The notes below the pieces were generated by a model. That model saw only the letters and a program-made list of their open reading frames with translations. It did not search any database and had not been told where the DNA came from. A DNA stretch of 5,580 nt. Source: Acidobacteriota bacterium. Its GTDB lineage: Bacteria; Acidobacteriota; Polarisedimenticolia; Gp22-AA2. Both the position numbers and the translations under genes were made by a program. The stretch spans positions 1-5,580 of the forward strand of contig JAPUIN010000389.1 of the NCBI GenBank assembly GCA_027297005.1, written 5' to 3'. Below, piece after piece: positions 1 through 5,580 of this stretch (position 1 is its first letter; each line of letters opens with the position of its first letter).

Positions 1-186
1 CTCTACATCGAGAAACACCGCATCACGGACTCGAAGACCACCGTGGAGGTGGTCGTCAAGGAACTCCCCTTGCGCGCCGGCGTCGATCCGTATAATAAGC
101 TGGTGGATCGGAACTCGGACGACAACGTCAAGAAGGTCTCCGAGGCGTCCGCCGGCTCCGAGGCGCTCTCCGCCGCCAGCCGGTAG
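1..186 (+). CDS. C-terminal end of a probable M1-family aminopeptidase / ABC-2 permease fusion protein (5' partial)
   Basis: Frame 1 is open from the first base to a TAG at 184-186, giving 61 residues of a gene that begins upstream of the window. The piece reads as a charged beta-strand region (LYIEKHRITDSKTTVEVVVK), then the stretch RAGVDPYNKLVDRNSDDN, then a short tail rich in Ser, Ala and Glu. From memory of the family, an AGxDPYNKLxDRxxDDN segment near the C-terminus is typical of large bacterial proteins that join ABC-2 type permease helices to an M1 (gluzincin) aminopeptidase domain. None of the catalytic region lies in the window, so the assignment rests on this one segment. The Ser/Ala-rich tail contains a 9-base direct repeat (139-147 and 157-165) giving SEA twice. 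Other M1-like peptidases or another exported protein with a similar C-terminal beta domain remain possible. Confidence 0.6.
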   Translation, partial: LYIEKHRITDSKTTVEVVVKELPLRAGVDPYNKLVDRNSDDNVKKVSEASAGSEALSAASR

Positions 187-219
187 ATCCCTCGAGATTA
201 TCAATGACGCAGTCCGCTG

Positions 220-247
220 CGCCCCCTGGGGGTATCCCCGGGGGGCG
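220..247. other. Strong GC hairpin between the M1-like gene and the DUF885 gene
   Basis: Bases 220-231 pair with 236-247 in an unbroken 12-bp stem (11 Watson-Crick pairs and one G-T pair at 227/240) around the four-base loop GTAT. It lies 33 bases after the upstream stop codon and about 70 bases before the DUF885 start, so it sits where a terminator for the upstream gene would be expected. The bases that follow (TTGTCCC) are not a T-tract, so it is not a canonical intrinsic terminator. It could be a non-canonical terminator, an mRNA 3'-end stabiliser, or an element of the DUF885 leader. Confidence 0.6.
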
Positions 248-304
248 TTGTCCCACGCGGACGCGGTTCCTGAATTCTGAATCGAATGATACGCCTCCGG
301 GCGT

Positions 305-311
305 GAGGAGG
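305..311 (+). promoter_or_regulatory. Shine-Dalgarno site of the DUF885 gene
   Basis: GAGGAGG ends seven bases before the ATG at 319. This near-perfect site fixes that start over the in-frame ATG at 334. I could not find a convincing -35/-10 pair in 248-304. Confidence 0.8.
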
Positions 312-318
312 TCGTGCG

Positions 319-2151
319 ATGAAATGGGGTCTCATGATCCTGCTGCTGATCTTTCTGCCTTTGTCGGTGGTGACCGCCTCCCAGGGTGGTGCGTCGAAAG
401 GGCTCGGCGCCTCGCTCGACGCGCTGGTCAAGAACGCGGAGGGGTTGTCGGAGGGAGAGCGACTGCACCAGCTGCTCGATCTTTCCTGGGATTGGGCGAT
501 GGCCGTATCGCCTGAATCGGCCACCTACGTCGGCTACCCGGGCCACAACGATGAATGGACCGATTGGTCGGAGGAGGGGATCCAGAAGCGGTGGCGGGGA
601 ATCCGGCTGCAGCTGAGTGCTCTGGAGTCGATCGACCGCGCCCGGTTGAGCGAGGCGGATCGAATCAACTACGACCTGTTCCGCAAGGAGCTCGACGAGC
701 AGATCGAGGGGATTCGCTTCCCCGACCATTACGTGCCGATTAACCAGATGCAGGGTGTGCAGCAGGATGCCGCCCGGATGGTGACCATGATGCCGGCGAC
801 GTCGCCGGACGACTACGAGGACATCATCGCGCGGTTGAATGCCCTCCCCCGGCTGATCGATCAGACGATCGCGCTGATGAACCGGGGTCTCGAGAAGAAG
901 GTGACGCCGCCCCGAATCACGCTCCGGAACGTTCCCGGGCAGGTCAAGAACATGCTGGTTGATGATGCGATGCGCAGCCCCCTGCTCCGCGCCTTCGGCG
1001 AGTTCCCGGACACAGTCCCGGAGAAGAGCCGTGAGGCGTTGCGCCGCCGGGCCGTGGAGGCCTACGAGAAGAAAGTCCGGCCCGCCTTCGAGAGATTGCA
1101 CACCTTCCTGGTGGATGAGTACCTGCCGAAGACGCGTGAATCGATCGCGCTGAGCGACCTCCCCGACGGGAAGGCGTGGTACGCGTACAACGTGCGACGC
1201 ATGACCACGACGAAGCTGTCTCCCGAGGAGATCCACGAGATTGGCCTGGGCGAGGTCAGGCGGATCCGGGTGGAGATGGATCGGGCGATCGAGCGGACGG
1301 GGTTCAAGGGGACGTTCGCTGAATTCACGACCTTCCTGCGTGACGATCCCCGCTTCTATTTCGAGCGCGCGGAGGATCTCCTGCAGGCCTATCGCGACAT
1401 CGCCAAGCGGGCCGATCCGGAACTGGCGAGGTTGTTCGGCCGGTTGCCGAGGCTGCCGTACGGGGTCCTGCCCGTACCGGCCTATGCCGAGAAATCGCAG
1501 ACGACGGCCTACTACTCGGGTGGATCGCTCGAAGCGGGGCGGCCGGGCTACTTCTATGCCAACACGTACGATCTCAAGAGCCGTCCAAAGTGGGAGATGG
1601 AGGCGCTGACGCTGCACGAGGCGGTTCCGGGACATCATCTCCAGATCGCTCTGGCGCAGGAGCTCGAGTCGATACCTGACTTTCGAAGGTTCGGCGGCTA
1701 CACGGCATTCGTCGAGGGGTGGGGGCTGTATTCCGAGAGCCTCGGCGAGGATATGGGCTTCTATCGGGATCCCTATTCCAAATTCGGGCAGCTGACTTAC
1801 GAGATGTGGCGAGCCATTCGTCTCGTCGTCGATACGGGGATGCATGCGTTCGGTTGGAGCCGGCAGAGGGCCATCGACTACTTCAAGGAGAACGCCGGGA
1901 AAGCCGAGCACGACATCGTTGTCGAGGTCGACCGCTACATCGTGTGGCCGGGTCAGGCGCTCGCATACAAGCTCGGCGAGCTCAAGATCAAGGAGCTGAG
2001 GGCGCGCGCCGAGAAGAAACTGGGCAGCCGGTTCGATGTCCGGGCGTTCCACGACGCCGTGCTGGGGAACGCGGCGCTGCCCCTTGATCTCCTGGAGGAT
2101 TACTTCGACGAATGGCTCAAAACCGGCGCCAGCGCAAAACGGAGCAGCTGA
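319..2151 (+). CDS. DUF885 family secreted metallopeptidase-like protein
   Basis: This 610-residue protein is typical in length for bacterial DUF885 proteins. Residues 1-20 form a signal peptide (MKW, then a hydrophobic run, then SVVTA), with likely cleavage near A20 or S21, so it probably acts in the periplasm or outside the cell. Family landmarks are the N-terminal region SPESATYVGYPGHNDEW (64-80), TPPR (196-199), AYYSGGSLEAGRPGYFYANT (397-416), HEAVPGHHLQ (433-442), FVEGWGLYSE (464-473) and YIVWPGQALAYKLGE (540-554). By analogy with zinc peptidases, H433, E434, H439 or H440, and E466 are the candidate metal-binding or catalytic residues. The motif is HExxPGHH, not classical HExxH. Family members are often annotated as hydrolases or peptidases, but the substrate is generally not established, so peptide cleavage is an inference. 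The ATG at 319 has an excellent ribosome site. The neighbours are another peptidase-like gene upstream and a symporter gene pair downstream. Confidence 0.93.
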   Translation: MKWGLMILLLIFLPLSVVTASQGGASKGLGASLDALVKNAEGLSEGERLHQLLDLSWDWAMAVSPESATYVGYPGHNDEWTDWSEEGIQKRWRGIRLQLSALESIDRARLSEADRINYDLFRKELDEQIEGIRFPDHYVPINQMQGVQQDAARMVTMMPATSPDDYEDIIARLNALPRLIDQTIALMNRGLEKKVTPPRITLRNVPGQVKNMLVDDAMRSPLLRAFGEFPDTVPEKSREALRRRAVEAYEKKVRPAFERLHTFLVDEYLPKTRESIALSDLPDGKAWYAYNVRRMTTTKLSPEEIHEIGLGEVRRIRVEMDRAIERTGFKGTFAEFTTFLRDDPRFYFERAEDLLQAYRDIAKRADPELARLFGRLPRLPYGVLPVPAYAEKSQTTAYYSGGSLEAGRPGYFYANTYDLKSRPKWEMEALTLHEAVPGHHLQIALAQELESIPDFRRFGGYTAFVEGWGLYSESLGEDMGFYRDPYSKFGQLTYEMWRAIRLVVDTGMHAFGWSRQRAIDYFKENAGKAEHDIVVEVDRYIVWPGQALAYKLGELKIKELRARAEKKLGSRFDVRAFHDAVLGNAALPLDLLEDYFDEWLKTGASAKRSS

Positions 2152-2158
2152 GCGCCGG
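2123..2158. other. Bulged 13-bp hairpin across the DUF885 stop codon
   Basis: Bases 2123-2129 pair with 2152-2158, 2130-2133 with 2147-2150, and 2134-2135 with 2144-2145. That makes 13 pairs with single unpaired A residues at 2146 and 2151 and an eight-base loop (2136-2143). The 3' arm contains the TGA stop at 2149-2151. Twelve of the pairs are G-C. No T-tract follows (GATTGCCCG). It lies just before the DUF4212 gene, so it could act as an attenuator, a processing site or a 3'-end stabiliser. No function is proven. Confidence 0.5.
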
Positions 2159-2181
2159 GATTGCCCGTAGGACGGCCTCAC

Positions 2182-2189
2182 GGGGGGAG
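2182..2189 (+). promoter_or_regulatory. Ribosome-binding site that sets the DUF4212 start
   Basis: The G-rich GGGGGGAG ends five bases before the ATG at 2195. An in-frame GTG at 2189 would overlap this site and adds only two residues (MP), so the ATG is the better start. Confidence 0.65.
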
Positions 2190-2194
2190 TGCCG

Positions 2195-2464
2195 ATGGAT
2201 CGCGACAAGCAGCGTCGTTACTGGCGCACCAATCTGAAGTATCTCGCCGTTCTTCTCTCGATCTGGTTCGCGGCCTCCTTCGGCTGCGCGATCCTGTTCG
2301 TCGATCAACTGGACCGCATCCGCATCGGGGGGTTCAAGCTCGGGTTCTGGTTCGCGCAGCAGGGCTCCATCTACATTTTTGTCACTCTGATTTTCGTCTA
2401 CGTCCTCCTGATGAACCGCCTCGACCGCCGCTTCGGGGTGGAGGAGAAACGGCGCGAACCTTAG
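2195..2464 (+). CDS. DUF4212 protein, small subunit of a sodium/solute symporter
   Basis: This 89-residue protein has the full pattern of the DUF4212 family (probable sodium:solute symporter small subunit). A basic N-terminus with YWRTN (9-13) is followed by a first membrane helix at about 16-36 (VLLSIWFAASFGCAILF), then IRIGGFKLGFWFAQQGS (42-58), a second helix at about 59-73, and the ending MNRLDRRFGVEE (73-84). It is expected in the inner membrane as partner of the large symporter subunit, whose ATG follows its TAG with no intervening base. That arrangement is the usual one for this pair and suggests translational coupling and a fixed ratio of subunits. The molecular role of the small subunit is not well established; stabilising or targeting the large subunit is an inference. 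The length is normal and no key segment is missing. Confidence 0.93.
   Translation: MDRDKQRRYWRTNLKYLAVLLSIWFAASFGCAILFVDQLDRIRIGGFKLGFWFAQQGSIYIFVTLIFVYVLLMNRLDRRFGVEEKRREP
2440..2446 (+). promoter_or_regulatory. Distant Shine-Dalgarno-like site before the large symporter subunit
   Basis: GGAGGAG lies inside the end of the DUF4212 gene, 18 bases before the ATG at 2465. That is too far for ordinary spacing and nothing closer resembles a ribosome site. Initiation at 2465 therefore probably depends on ribosomes finishing the upstream gene. Confidence 0.4.
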
Positions 2465-4171
2465 ATGGATGTCCGGGCGTGGACGTTCGTCCTGGTGGCC
2501 TTCTCTTTCGCCCTGTACATCGGCGTGGCGGTCTGGTCGCGGGCGCGCTCGACGAGAGAATTCTACGTCGCCGGAAGCAACGTGCCGCCTCTGCTGAACG
2601 GCATGGCGACGGCGGCCGACTGGATGAGCGCCTCGTCGTTCATCTCCATGGCCGGCATGATTTCCTTCCTCGGGCGCGACGGTTCGGTTTACCTGATGGG
2701 CTGGACGGGCGGATATGTCCTGCTGGCGCTGCTCGTCGCTCCCTACCTGCGCAAGTATGGCAAGTACACCGTTCCCGATTTCGTGGGAGACCGTTACGAC
2801 TCGCAGGCGGCGCGGATGGTGGCCGTAGGCTGCGCCGTATTCATCTCGTTCATCTACGTCGCCGGGCAGATGCGCGGCGTGGGAATCATCTTCTCACGGT
2901 TCCTCGATGTCGACATTGCGACTGGGGTCGTCATCGGCATGGCGATCGTTTTTTTCTACGCGGTCCTTGGCGGGATGAAAGGGATCACCTACACCCAGGT
3001 GGCGCAGTATTGTGTGCTGATCTTCGCCTATCTGGTGCCGGCGATCTTCATCTCGATAATGATGACCGGCCACCTGTTTCCACAGATTGGATTTGGGGGG
3101 ACGGTGTCGGATGGATCGGGACAGTTTCTGCTCGATCGGCTCGACGGCCTCAGCCGCGAGCTCGGGTTCGGAGACTACACGGCGGGGCACAAGAGCACGA
3201 TCGACATCTTCTTCATCACGGCGGCTCTCATGGTGGGGACCTGCGGTCTGCCCCACGTCATCGTGCGTTTCTATACTGTAAAGCGGGTTGCCGCCGCCCG
3301 CAGTTCGGCCGGCTGGGCGCTGCTGTTCATCGCCATCCTCTACACGACCGCTCCCGCCGTGGCGGCGTTCGCTCGCATGAACCTCCTTTCGACGCTCGCC
3401 AACACACCCCACGCCGAGGCGCCGTCCTGGTTCACCAACTGGGAAGCGACCGGCCTCGTCCGTTTCGAGGACAAGAACGGCGACGGCTCCATGCAGCTGC
3501 GCGGCCCGGACGCGGCCGAGGCGAACGAGGTGACGATCGATCGCGATATCATTGTGCTGGCGAATCCGGAAATTGCCGGACTTCCGAACTGGGTGGTCGG
3601 GTTGGTGGCGGCGGGCGGTCTGGCCGCGGCGCTCTCGACGGCGGCCGGGCTGCTGCTGGTCATCTCGACGGCGGTTGCCCACGATCTGCTCAAGCGTGGC
3701 ATCAGACCGACGATCAGCGAAAAATGGGAGCTGATCACGGCCCGCGTGGCGGCCGGCGGCGCGGTGATCCTGGCGGGGTACTTCGGAATACGACCGTTCG
3801 GATTCGTCGCGGAGGTCGTCGCCTTCGCGTTCGGTCTGGCCGCCGCTTCGTTCTTCCCGGCGATCGTGATGGGGATCTTCTCGAAGCGCATCAACGCGCA
3901 GGGAGCGATCAGCGGTATGATCTCGGGAATCCTGCTGACGGCGGGATATATCACCTGGTTCGAATTCATACGCCCTGAGCTGAACGGCCCCGAGCACTGG
4001 TGGTTCGGAATCTCGACGGAAGGGATCGGAACGGTCGGCATGCTGATCAACTTTCTGGTGTCAGGCATTGTCTCTCATCTAACCGCGCCGCCGCCCGCTC
4101 GGGTCCAGGCGATGGTCGACTCGGTGAGGATCCCGAGCGGAGCAGGGGAAGCGCACGAAATCGAGGGGTAG
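2465..4171 (+). CDS. Sodium:solute symporter large subunit, VC_2705-type (SSF family)
   Basis: This 568-residue inner-membrane transporter belongs to the SSF family, in the subfamily that pairs with DUF4212 proteins. About 13 helices can be placed: 5-25, 45-66, 75-95, 117-137, 152-170, 178-200, 246-266, 281-304, 373-404, 424-442, 447-473, 478-500 and 514-538. Basic residues cluster in the loops this model puts inside (26-32, 95-101, 268-274, 410-414). Landmarks are FYVAG (33-37), MATAADWMSASSFISMAG (47-64), GLPHVIVRFYT (261-271) and LSTAAGLLLVISTAVAHD (390-407). S391 and T392 align with the sodium-site Ser340/Thr341 of the proline transporter PutP. The loop at 305-372, modelled outside, carries an EF-hand-like stretch starting at D336. 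Relatives are often annotated as cation/acetate symporters; a monocarboxylate substrate is likely but not shown here. No acetyl-CoA synthetase gene is in view. The gene abuts the DUF4212 stop and precedes the DUF4126 gene by five bases, so the three are probably one operon. Confidence 0.95.
   Translation: MDVRAWTFVLVAFSFALYIGVAVWSRARSTREFYVAGSNVPPLLNGMATAADWMSASSFISMAGMISFLGRDGSVYLMGWTGGYVLLALLVAPYLRKYGKYTVPDFVGDRYDSQAARMVAVGCAVFISFIYVAGQMRGVGIIFSRFLDVDIATGVVIGMAIVFFYAVLGGMKGITYTQVAQYCVLIFAYLVPAIFISIMMTGHLFPQIGFGGTVSDGSGQFLLDRLDGLSRELGFGDYTAGHKSTIDIFFITAALMVGTCGLPHVIVRFYTVKRVAAARSSAGWALLFIAILYTTAPAVAAFARMNLLSTLANTPHAEAPSWFTNWEATGLVRFEDKNGDGSMQLRGPDAAEANEVTIDRDIIVLANPEIAGLPNWVVGLVAAGGLAAALSTAAGLLLVISTAVAHDLLKRGIRPTISEKWELITARVAAGGAVILAGYFGIRPFGFVAEVVAFAFGLAAASFFPAIVMGIFSKRINAQGAISGMISGILLTAGYITWFEFIRPELNGPEHWWFGISTEGIGTVGMLINFLVSGIVSHLTAPPPARVQAMVDSVRIPSGAGEAHEIEG
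4163..4168 (+). promoter_or_regulatory. Ribosome-binding site of the DUF4126 gene
   Basis: GAGGGG lies inside the end of the symporter gene, eight bases before the ATG at 4177. It supports this start over longer in-frame extensions, which would run deep into the symporter gene and lack homologous sequence. Confidence 0.6.
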
Positions 4172-4176
4172 GACGA

Positions 4177-4749
4177 ATGACAACGGAAACAATCCTGTCG
4201 ATCGCGATCGGCCTGGGGCTTGCCGCCTCCTGCGGCTTCCGGATTTTCGTGCCGCTTCTGGTGATGAATCTGGGGGCGATGGCGGGGCAACTGACCCTGA
4301 TCCCCCCCTTCGAGTGGGTGGGGGAGCCCTACGCGCTGCTGGCGTTCGGGGCCGCCACCGTGCTGGAGATCGTCGCCTATTATGTCCCCTGGTTTGACAA
4401 TCTTCTGGACGCCATCGCGACGCCGGTCGCGGCGATAGCCGGCATCATGGTGACCGCCTCCGTCATCGGAGAGATGTCGCCGTTTCTCAGGTGGACTCTC
4501 GCCGTCATCGCGGGTGGCGGCATCGCGGCGGCCGTCCAGGGGGGAACGGTCCTGCTGCGGGCCACCTCCTCGATGACGACCGCCGGGTCCGGCAATGCGC
4601 TGCTCTCCACCGGGGAGCTGTTCGGATCGCTCCTCACCTCGATCTTGGCGATTACCGCGCCGATCATCTGTCTCTTCATCGTGTTGATGACTCTGGGATT
4701 GATCCTTCGCTACTATGCGTTCGCCCCGGTCCGCCAGCCACCGGAGTGA
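4177..4749 (+). CDS. DUF4126 family integral membrane protein
   Basis: This 190-residue protein is very hydrophobic and matches the DUF4126 family pattern: ASCGFRIFVPLLVMNLGAMAG (17-37), FEWVGEPYALLAFGAATVLE (45-64), AYYVPWFDNLLDAIATPVAA (67-86), then WTLAVIAGGGIAAAVQGGTVLLR (106-128). The last region (about 149-180) is long enough for one or two further helices. I estimate five or six membrane segments, so it sits in the inner membrane. The conserved FDNLLD (73-78), lying just after a membrane segment, is the most distinctive polar motif. No biochemical function is established for this family that I can cite. The reading frame is open upstream to about 4000 inside the symporter gene, but that part is Arg/Gly-rich shadow sequence. 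The five-base gap after the symporter suggests co-transcription, though DUF4126 is not a known obligate partner of that transporter. Confidence 0.88.
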   Translation: MTTETILSIAIGLGLAASCGFRIFVPLLVMNLGAMAGQLTLIPPFEWVGEPYALLAFGAATVLEIVAYYVPWFDNLLDAIATPVAAIAGIMVTASVIGEMSPFLRWTLAVIAGGGIAAAVQGGTVLLRATSSMTTAGSGNALLSTGELFGSLLTSILAITAPIICLFIVLMTLGLILRYYAFAPVRQPPE

Positions 4750-4759
4750 TGACTCCTGC

Positions 4760-5580
4760 CTATCTCCTGAATCTCCCACCCCGCGGAGCGAGCGGGGCCG
4801 GGAGGGACCCGAAGAAGAGCAGGTCGAAGTCCACTTCCGCGCGCAACGACTTGAATCCTTCGAAATAGGCCGCGATCCCGAGCGAGTCGACGAGGAACGT
4901 CGGATCGAGAATCGAGAGGTCGACGGTCCCCGAGGCATTCGCCACGTCCCGGAAGTGGATCCCTCCATCGTGCGCCGCGACCGTGACGTGGAGGCGCCGC
5001 TCGGCGGCGCTGTAGGAGAGCGTGCAGAGCAGCGGCACGTCGAGCGGCAGCTCAACCTCGGAAGACTGGAAGGAGAAATTGAAGAAGGCGTTGTCCGAGA
5101 CGTTGCCGCCGAAGATCGAAGGCGTGAGGAAGGGGCCGCCGAACACCCCGACGTTGGCGAAGTAGTCGAACTCCACCAGGTCATAGGTGTCGGCCGGAAA
5201 GCCGGTGCGATTGAACCCGGTGGTGACGGAGTTCCACAGGCCGAACGCGATCTGAGAGAAACCCTCCGGAGAGGCGAAGAATCCCTCGGAGCGGATCGTC
5301 AGGATTGCGCCAAAGGTGAAGTCATCATTCACCGAGAGCACCTCTCCGAGCGGCGTCGAGATCCGGGCCTGTGGCGCCGTTGTGTCATAGAGAACGCGAA
5401 GTGTCCCCCTGCGGTCACCCGGGAAACGGGGCCGTTCATCGGGGAGGTAGGTGAATCGTGCGGCGGCATCCCCCTCGATGAAGAAGACGTGCCGGCCCGT
5501 GCCCGAGAGAGGATCCTTCTCGAACCGCTCGACGAATCCGGCCGAGGCCGGCAACCCGGCGCAGAGGATTGAGGCGACGA
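4760..5580 (-). CDS. Unrecognised exported beta-rich protein (5' partial)
   Basis: This frame reads leftwards from the window's right edge to a TAG at 4762-4760, giving at least 272 residues. I do not recognise a family. The first visible residues, VASILCAGLPASA, look like the end of a signal peptide with an AxA cleavage site before GFVERFEKD, so the true start lies beyond base 5580. A TTG at 5554-5552 would begin inside that signal peptide and is unlikely. The mature part is rich in Phe, Gly, Thr and alternating hydrophobic residues (for example FGAILTIRSEGFFASPEGFS, FFNFSFQSSEVELPL). It has no strong membrane helix, one visible Cys (LLCTLSY) and several acidic loops, which fits a secreted or surface beta-sandwich such as a lectin-like or concanavalin-like fold. 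That fold is a guess. It ends LPAPLAPRGGRFRR with no PEP-CTERM or LPXTG anchor. It converges on the DUF4126 gene with ten bases between the stops. The overlapping plus-strand frame is Arg/Glu-rich and unlike a real protein. Confidence 0.78.
   Translation of the reverse strand, partial: VASILCAGLPASAGFVERFEKDPLSGTGRHVFFIEGDAAARFTYLPDERPRFPGDRRGTLRVLYDTTAPQARISTPLGEVLSVNDDFTFGAILTIRSEGFFASPEGFSQIAFGLWNSVTTGFNRTGFPADTYDLVEFDYFANVGVFGGPFLTPSIFGGNVSDNAFFNFSFQSSEVELPLDVPLLCTLSYSAAERRLHVTVAAHDGGIHFRDVANASGTVDLSILDPTFLVDSLGIAAYFEGFKSLRAEVDFDLLFFGSLPAPLAPRGGRFRR
4773..4804. terminator. Candidate hairpin between convergent genes
   Basis: Bases 4773-4777 pair with 4800-4804 and 4779-4784 with 4792-4797. 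That makes 11 pairs around a seven-base loop (4785-4791), with a small internal loop of A4778 opposite C4798-C4799. It starts 24 bases after the DUF4126 stop and lies within the last codons of the minus-strand gene. No T-tract follows on either strand, so termination activity is uncertain. In a convergent pair it could limit read-through of the plus-strand transcript. Confidence 0.35.

Noticed and set aside
139..165. A 9-base direct repeat, TCCGAGGCG, spaced 18 bases apart.
   Set aside because: It is in frame and encodes part of a simple Ser/Ala/Glu tail, so low-complexity coding explains it.
248..304. Possible promoter with TTGTCC (248-253) and TGATAC (287-292).
   Set aside because: The spacing between the two hexamers is about 33 bases, far from 16-18, and no better pair is present.
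853..864. A perfect 12-base palindrome, CTGATCGATCAG, in the DUF885 gene, and another, CGATCGCGATCG, at 4199-4210.
   Set aside because: Both lie within coding sequence and come from GATC-rich codons for Ile, Asp and Ala. They occur singly and show no spacing pattern that suggests a binding site.
2161..3978. A plus-strand open frame of 605 codons overlapping the symporter genes in another frame.
   Set aside because: The translation is rich in Arg, Gly, Asp and His with no domain pattern, while the competing frames give clear DUF4212 and SSF proteins. Long false frames are common at this GC content.
2894..4068. Long minus-strand open frames (2894-3997 and 3340-4068) antisense to the symporter gene.
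   Set aside because: Both are low-complexity translations mirroring the codon bias of the real gene. There is no signal peptide, domain or ribosome site.
4075..5184. A 369-codon minus-strand frame spanning the convergent junction.
   Set aside because: It runs through both the DUF4126 gene and the exported-protein gene in a wrong frame and is Ser/Arg-rich.
4715..5572. A 285-codon plus-strand frame opposite the exported-protein gene.
   Set aside because: It is very rich in Arg and Glu without hydrophobic core segments. The minus-strand frame has a signal peptide and a normal protein composition.

Overview
High-GC bacterial chromosomal DNA with densely packed genes. The proteins look Gram-negative: a likely periplasmic metallopeptidase, a sodium/solute symporter with its small partner subunit, and an exported beta-rich protein. 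The gene content would suit an environmental lineage such as Acidobacteriota or a related high-GC phylum. That placement is an inference from composition and gene families, because there is no rRNA or other phylogenetic marker here. I see no tRNA, rRNA, CRISPR array, insertion sequence, integrase or attachment site, and no stretch over 300 bases lacks a gene.

Layout. Bases 1-186 are the 3' end of a gene whose C-terminus resembles the M1 aminopeptidase/ABC-2 permease fusion proteins. A 132-base gap with a very strong 12-bp hairpin (220-247) follows. Next come four plus-strand genes in close order: a DUF885 secreted metallopeptidase-like protein (319-2151); a DUF4212 small symporter subunit (2195-2464); a sodium:solute symporter large subunit of the VC_2705 type (2465-4171), which starts on the base right after the previous stop; and a DUF4126 membrane protein (4177-4749), five bases further on. 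A minus-strand gene for an exported protein I do not recognise converges on this group (4760 to beyond 5580). It is cut by the window edge inside its signal peptide.

How they may work together. The DUF4212 and VC_2705-type proteins are a known pair forming one sodium-coupled carboxylate-type transporter, and the abutting genes fit translational coupling. DUF4126 is probably co-transcribed with them. The two peptidase-like genes upstream suggest, without proving, a peptide-scavenging context. A bulged 13-bp hairpin across the DUF885 stop codon (2123-2158) may separate expression of the peptidase from that of the transporter genes.

I found no convincing new multi-gene system. The points most worth a second look are the unrecognised exported protein, the EF-hand-like loop in the symporter, and the two strong hairpins.
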